Shown: in pieces, positions 4,619 to 7,459 of the stretch
Layout of the letters: the number at the start of each line of letters is the position of its first letter
Position numbering within the stretch: the first letter of the stretch is position 1
Assembly: GCA_009783775.1 (NCBI GenBank)
Contig: WRCT01000087.1
Location: forward strand, 1-7,459
From: Clostridiales bacterium
GTDB taxonomy: Bacteria > Bacillota > Clostridia > Christensenellales > CAG-138
Length of the DNA stretch: 7,459 bases
Direction of reading: 5' to 3'
Translations under genes and position numbers: made by a program
The notes under the pieces: generated by a model
Databases searched by the model: none
Told to the model about the DNA's origin: nothing
What the model saw: the letters and a program-made list of their open reading frames with translations, nothing else

Positions 4619-6541
4619 ATACATCACCTGGCCGCGCGTGCCGACGACGATCATATTGCCGTAGACTGCCGGACTGGCCTCGACATGGCCCTTGATCTCC
4701 ACGACGTCGAGCTTTGCGCCCGTGCGGCCGTCGAGCAGCGTGACAAAGCCGCCGACCGGTTCGCCGTCCTTGGTATAGGACGCGCTGGCGTAGACGATGT
4801 AACCGCGGCCGGCATCGTCATACACATCCACGGGCGAAGACCAGCACTGGCCGCCGAAGTTCTGCCGCCAGGCCTCATGGCCCGTCGCCTTGTCATAGGC
4901 GATCAGCCAGCTGCCCTCGCTGCTGCCCCTATCGCCGATTACGTTCGCGAAAGTGACAAAGACCAGGTCGGAAAGCTGATGTTTGCCCAGCGCCGCCGTA
5001 TCCTGAATGCCGCCCGAGTCCGCAGGACGCGAGCAGGGGATCGGCCCCGCCGTCCAGATCTTTTCGCCCGTGATGGCGTCGATCTTCCAGAACGGGACCT
5101 GCGCCACGTTCGTGCTCGGGTTGCGCGTAAAGCGGGCCGAGGTGCCGATGTAAATATAGGCGCGGCCGTTTGCCGGATCCAATTCGAACACGGGCGAGCA
5201 GTTGGTGTCGTCCAGCACGTCGCTCATCCAAATCGTCTCGAAGGTGTTGATATTGATACAGAACAGGTTGCCGCAGTTGTCCGCCACATACATATACTCG
5301 CGCCAGAACACGGGGCTGCTCTCAAAACCCAGGTAGGGTTTCGTGTTGTCGGGGTCCTTGTCGTCCTTGTAGGCCGCGCGGGAGCGGTCGGTCGTATACT
5401 TCCATTTGAAGATATCCGAGGGCGCGATCGAGACCGTGCCGGCCTCCCTGTCATAGCGCGTGTTTAAGGTAAACTGATAGATGATGTTTGTCTCGGACGC
5501 GTAGGTGACGCTGTCCGTGCCCGCGTGCACGATGGTCGAGGGGTCGTAGGCGACCCAGCTGCGGTCGCGGAAGGGATCGTCCTGCCCGTACTCGTAGAGC
5601 AGTTTTGTGTCGGTCAGGCTGTAGATCAGATTCTGGCCCCGACCCGCCTTGCTTTGATCGCCCGCGCCCAGATAAAAGAGCGGATAACCGCGCGGATCAA
5701 TGGCGCCCGCGCCCTTGAAGGTCCAGCGCTCGATGATCTTGTCGCGGGTGGGTTTGCCGTCCTTGAGGTCCAAAAAGTAAATCGCCGCGCCCTCCGTGCC
5801 GAAGATGACCTCGACCAGATCGTCTTCGTTGCGCTTGCTCTCGTGCATATTCATCTTGGCGCGCACGTCCTTGTCCCAGCGGATAAAGAGGGGCTGGCCC
5901 GTCCAGCCGATGCCGAACCAGGACCGGTCCGAATTGACGCGCGCAATGCGCTCGGGCATATCGGTTTTCCAGACGATATTGAGCTTGCCTTCAATGCTCT
6001 GCCCCACGGTGCCGTAGGCGGCCGTGTCGCGGAAATTATTGCCGCGAAAGGTGACGATACCGTCCACGTCCGTGTAATGGTTCGTCTCGCCAAAGTCGAT
6101 AGGGTTGGTCCGCTGATAACTGGAAATAGACTGGCCGTTGAGCTGCATGGCCGTTTGCAAGCCGAAGTCCGAGGGGCGCGTGCCGTCCACCGCGTAGGGG
6201 TTGGGGATGGCGGGCGTGGGGGTTGGCTCTAATGTGGGTATCGGCGTGGGCTCGTCCGGCTGGCCGGGGTTGGGCGTGCCGACCTGATGGGTGTCGCTGC
6301 CAATGCCCAAAAAGCCGTCGTCGGGTTTGGGCCCGTTCGGGCCGGAGAGCAAAAAGACGACCAGCAGCACCAGTCCCACCGACACGGCCAGCAGCGACGC
6401 GACCAGCGCCAGAAAGCGCACGTCAAAGCCCTGTTTTTTCTTGCGTCTCGGCGGCGGCGCGCCCCTGTAGTTCGGGGGGCGTTGGGGGGACCTTTGTGGT
6501 GACATATTTCTTTGTGGTGGTTGCGGTGTACGTCGTGCCAT
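4601..6541 (-). CDS. Membrane-anchored PQQ-like beta-propeller protein
   Basis: A 646-residue single-pass membrane protein with its bulk outside the cell. The ATG at 6539-6541 has AGGAG 7 nt upstream. Residues 1-39 are a cytoplasmic Pro/Arg/Lys-rich tail (PPPRRKKK). Residues about 42-66 form one hydrophobic segment, and basic residues before it predict an N-in orientation. Residues 88-117 are a Pro/Thr linker. From about residue 155 the protein is beta-propeller-like, with PQQ/BamB-type blades: GIVTFRGNNFRDTAAYG (161-177), SSPVFWREYMYVADNCGNLFCIN (408-430), KIDAITGEKIW (486-496), WLIAYDKATGHEAW (545-558), LLDGRTGAK (602-610) and ASPAVYGNMIVVGTRGQVM (622-640). Such proteins usually act as binding or scaffold proteins; no dehydrogenase catalytic signature is visible and PQQ binding is not implied. 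It appears to be monocistronic, flanked by repeats on both sides. Confidence 0.9.
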   Translation of the reverse strand: MARRTPQPPQRNMSPQRSPQRPPNYRGAPPPRRKKKQGFDVRFLALVASLLAVSVGLVLLVVFLLSGPNGPKPDDGFLGIGSDTHQVGTPNPGQPDEPTPIPTLEPTPTPAIPNPYAVDGTRPSDFGLQTAMQLNGQSISSYQRTNPIDFGETNHYTDVDGIVTFRGNNFRDTAAYGTVGQSIEGKLNIVWKTDMPERIARVNSDRSWFGIGWTGQPLFIRWDKDVRAKMNMHESKRNEDDLVEVIFGTEGAAIYFLDLKDGKPTRDKIIERWTFKGAGAIDPRGYPLFYLGAGDQSKAGRGQNLIYSLTDTKLLYEYGQDDPFRDRSWVAYDPSTIVHAGTDSVTYASETNIIYQFTLNTRYDREAGTVSIAPSDIFKWKYTTDRSRAAYKDDKDPDNTKPYLGFESSPVFWREYMYVADNCGNLFCININTFETIWMSDVLDDTNCSPVFELDPANGRAYIYIGTSARFTRNPSTNVAQVPFWKIDAITGEKIWTAGPIPCSRPADSGGIQDTAALGKHQLSDLVFVTFANVIGDRGSSEGSWLIAYDKATGHEAWRQNFGGQCWSSPVDVYDDAGRGYIVYASASYTKDGEPVGGFVTLLDGRTGAKLDVVEIKGHVEASPAVYGNMIVVGTRGQVMYGISIS

Positions 6542-6570
6542 GATTGGGCTCCTGTATTATCAGTTGTTCG

Positions 6571-6735
6571 CGGGCGGGCTGACCCCGCCCCTACGGTATG
6601 CTGGGTAGGTAGGCGGGCTGACCCCGCCCCTACGGGTTCTCTGTTTAGGCCGGCGGGTTTGTTGTTTAGGTAGGCCGGCTGACGCGGGCCCCAACAAGTT
6701 CAAAGGATTTGTCGGGGGCACCACCGCCCCTACAA
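6571..6735. repeat. REP-like palindromic repeat cluster in the 6542-6831 spacer
   Basis: The 290-bp spacer has no gene. Two near-identical units lie at 6571-6596 and 6612-6635: a perfect 7-bp stem GGGCGGG / CCCGCCC with loop CTGAC, then CTACGG. Degenerate relatives follow at 6672-6694 (GGCCGGCTGACGCGGGCCCC) and 6712-6733 (GGGGGCACCACCGCCCCTAC). TTAGGTAGGC-type connecting sequence also recurs. From 6736 to 6831 I see only weak inverted repeats (AGGCGA 6785-6790 with TCGCCT 6799-6804) and no gene. No convincing promoter for the beta-propeller gene was found. The repeats lie upstream of that gene and just downstream of the RAYT-type gene, as expected for REP elements mobilised by such an enzyme. 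Confidence 0.75.
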
Positions 6736-6831
6736 ATATAACGACCTTATGTGTAATTGTTGTCGCATTGACGTTAATTCATGCAGGCGAGTGCGCCATC
6801 GCCTCTGCTCCCGGATTTTAGAATCCAGCAA

Positions 6832-7344
6832 TCAACGTCTAGTATAATATCTGTCCAGCTCCCATTTCAAGTGGTTTGTGTCGATGTATTCCCAAACGGT
6901 CAGATACTCCTTTTCGTTGCGGATAATGCGGTCGTGGTAGGAACGCTGCCAGAGGTTTGAAACATCAAGCGCTTTTACGATCTGATACTTGAAATATCCA
7001 ATCATTTGCCCAAGCGTTTTTCGCGTCACCGTAGGGGCGGAGTCAGCCCGATGGGACAACAACTCTGCGGGGGCGGGGTCAGCCCGATCGAATAACGACT
7101 CCGTAGGGGCGGGGTCAGCCCGCCCGCTGGGGTCAGCCCGCCCGCCGTCAATAGGATTTTGAATCCCAACAATCATGTGGACATGGTTCGGCATGACAAC
7201 AGAATGGTATATGGAAATATTGGGATATTTCTCGGGCAGCTTGAAAATCTGTTCCTCCACCGTTTTTCCGTAGTCCGTTAGTACCAACTGCGGGCGGGCT
7301 GATGCGGAGCCTTCGATTATGTCATCCTGCGGGCGGGCTAACAA
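6832..7344 (-). CDS. REP-associated tyrosine transposase (RAYT, HUH/Y1 family), probably 5'-truncated
   Basis: An open frame of 170 codons from a TTG at 7342-7344, directly preceded by an in-frame TGA. HUH/Y1 features are clear: LTDYGKTVEEQI (22-33), VVMPNHVHMIV with the HxH metal pair His54/His56, LGQMIGYFKYQIVKAL, LWQRSYHDRIIRNEKEY, and WEYIDTNHLKW with the likely catalytic Tyr153 (the family usually has NP where this has NH). Related enzymes nick and join REP palindromes through single-stranded DNA. The usual first strand (an SxGxYFVTICT-like segment of about 30 residues) is absent in all three minus-strand frames upstream, and no ribosome binding site is seen, so this is likely a remnant. 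Residues 68-105, between the HUH motif and the next helix, are encoded by four REP copies giving repeated RAD(P/S)AP peptides. The first 18 residues also include ARPQ peptides from REP half-units. Confidence 0.75.
   Translation of the reverse strand: MLARPQDDIIEGSASARPQLVLTDYGKTVEEQIFKLPEKYPNISIYHSVVMPNHVHMIVGIQNPIDGGRADPSGRADPAPTESLFDRADPAPAELLSHRADSAPTVTRKTLGQMIGYFKYQIVKALDVSNLWQRSYHDRIIRNEKEYLTVWEYIDTNHLKWELDRYYTRR
7030..7145. repeat. Four REP units inside the RAYT coding sequence
   Basis: Units at about 7030-7050, 7068-7087, 7102-7126 and 7128-7145 read (C)CGTAGGGGCGGGGTCAGCCCG on the plus strand, inverted relative to those at 6571-6635. The best copy (7102-7126) has the full GGGCGGG-type stem; the fourth lacks the GTAGGG part. 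All stay in frame with the transposase and give repeated RAD(P/S)AP peptides. Confidence 0.8.
7288..7342. repeat. REP half-units at the 5' end of the RAYT remnant
   Basis: CTGCGGGCGGGCT occurs at 7288-7300 and again at 7327-7339, 39 bp apart, both in the same orientation as the spacer copies. The first continues as GATGCGGAGCC, a degraded second stem arm. Together they cover the position where the transposase's N-terminus should be. Confidence 0.6.
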
Positions 7345-7459
7345 TCATGCCGGCAGGGCACAGACCATGCATGAAAAAAGGTTGCTCGCACACGGTTGCC
7401 GTGATACACTCATTCCAAGTCGAGGGACGGTTTGGAGCGCTTGCGACTCCGTTGTGCTA
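7345..7459. other. Right-edge segment without recognisable gene
   Basis: No minus-strand frame continues the transposase upstream. A plus-strand frame opens at an ATG at 7371 (MKKGCSHTVAVIHS) and stays open to the edge, but has no ribosome binding site and no family I recognise. A small inverted repeat CACGG / CCGTG lies at 7391-7403. The sequence may belong to another repeat or to an element that interrupted the transposase. Confidence 0.4.

Noticed and set aside
4685..6232. Plus-strand open frames (4685-5467 and 5525-6232) opposite the beta-propeller gene
   Set aside because: They mirror a well-supported minus-strand gene and show no family motif or start signal.
1422..7145. CRISPR array among the repeats
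   Set aside because: The 7-bp arrays have no spacers, and the REP units are irregularly spaced, in both orientations and partly coding; no cas gene is present.
7371..7459. Plus-strand gene starting MKKGCSHT at the right edge
   Set aside because: Only 29 codons are visible, with no ribosome binding site and no recognisable signal peptide or domain.

Overview
The window (7,459 bp, GC-rich) looks like a chromosomal segment of a Gram-positive, probably clostridial (Firmicutes/Clostridia) bacterium. The evidence is Sec and lipoprotein signal peptides, extracellular proteins tethered by Pro/Thr-rich linkers, AGGAG-type ribosome binding sites, a small DUF1858-type CxxC protein of the kind common in anaerobes, and a molybdenum-cofactor-type riboswitch. 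This placement is inferred from protein style; no marker gene is present. Every convincing gene lies on the minus strand.

Reading the minus strand from right to left: (1) 7345-7459 holds no recognisable gene. (2) 6832-7344 is a REP-associated HUH/Y1 transposase (RAYT) lacking its normal N-terminus. Copies of the palindromic repeat such enzymes act on lie inside its own frame and in the downstream spacer (6571-6735). (3) 4601-6541 encodes a membrane-anchored PQQ-like beta-propeller protein. (4) 2501-4474 encodes a cytoplasmic GH13 alpha-amylase-family enzyme. Its promoter puts the predicted transcript start on the A of the ATG, so the mRNA is probably leaderless. The DUF1858 gene (2285-2482) follows 18 bp later and probably shares the transcript. 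(5) 1453-2133 encodes an NlpC/P60-fold lipoprotein with all three catalytic residues replaced, followed by a good intrinsic terminator. (6) 1-1374 is a riboswitch operon: promoter, Moco-like aptamer, a terminator whose left arm can pair with the aptamer's closing strand, then two tandem paralogous exported proteins (379-1068 and 1-357) that resemble the sulfite-oxidase-like molybdopterin fold. The second runs off the left edge.

The most unusual parts are the riboswitch plus its exported SUOX-like pair, the pseudo-peptidase, and the repeats. Three arrays of 7-bp tandem units lie directly on or just after the stop codons of three different minus-strand genes. Palindromic repeats sit in frame inside at least two genes. 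Apart from the GH13 enzyme and its small partner, the encoded proteins are mostly cell-envelope or surface proteins with similar Pro/Thr linkers. No single pathway joins the whole window; it is several independent transcription units colonised by small repeats.
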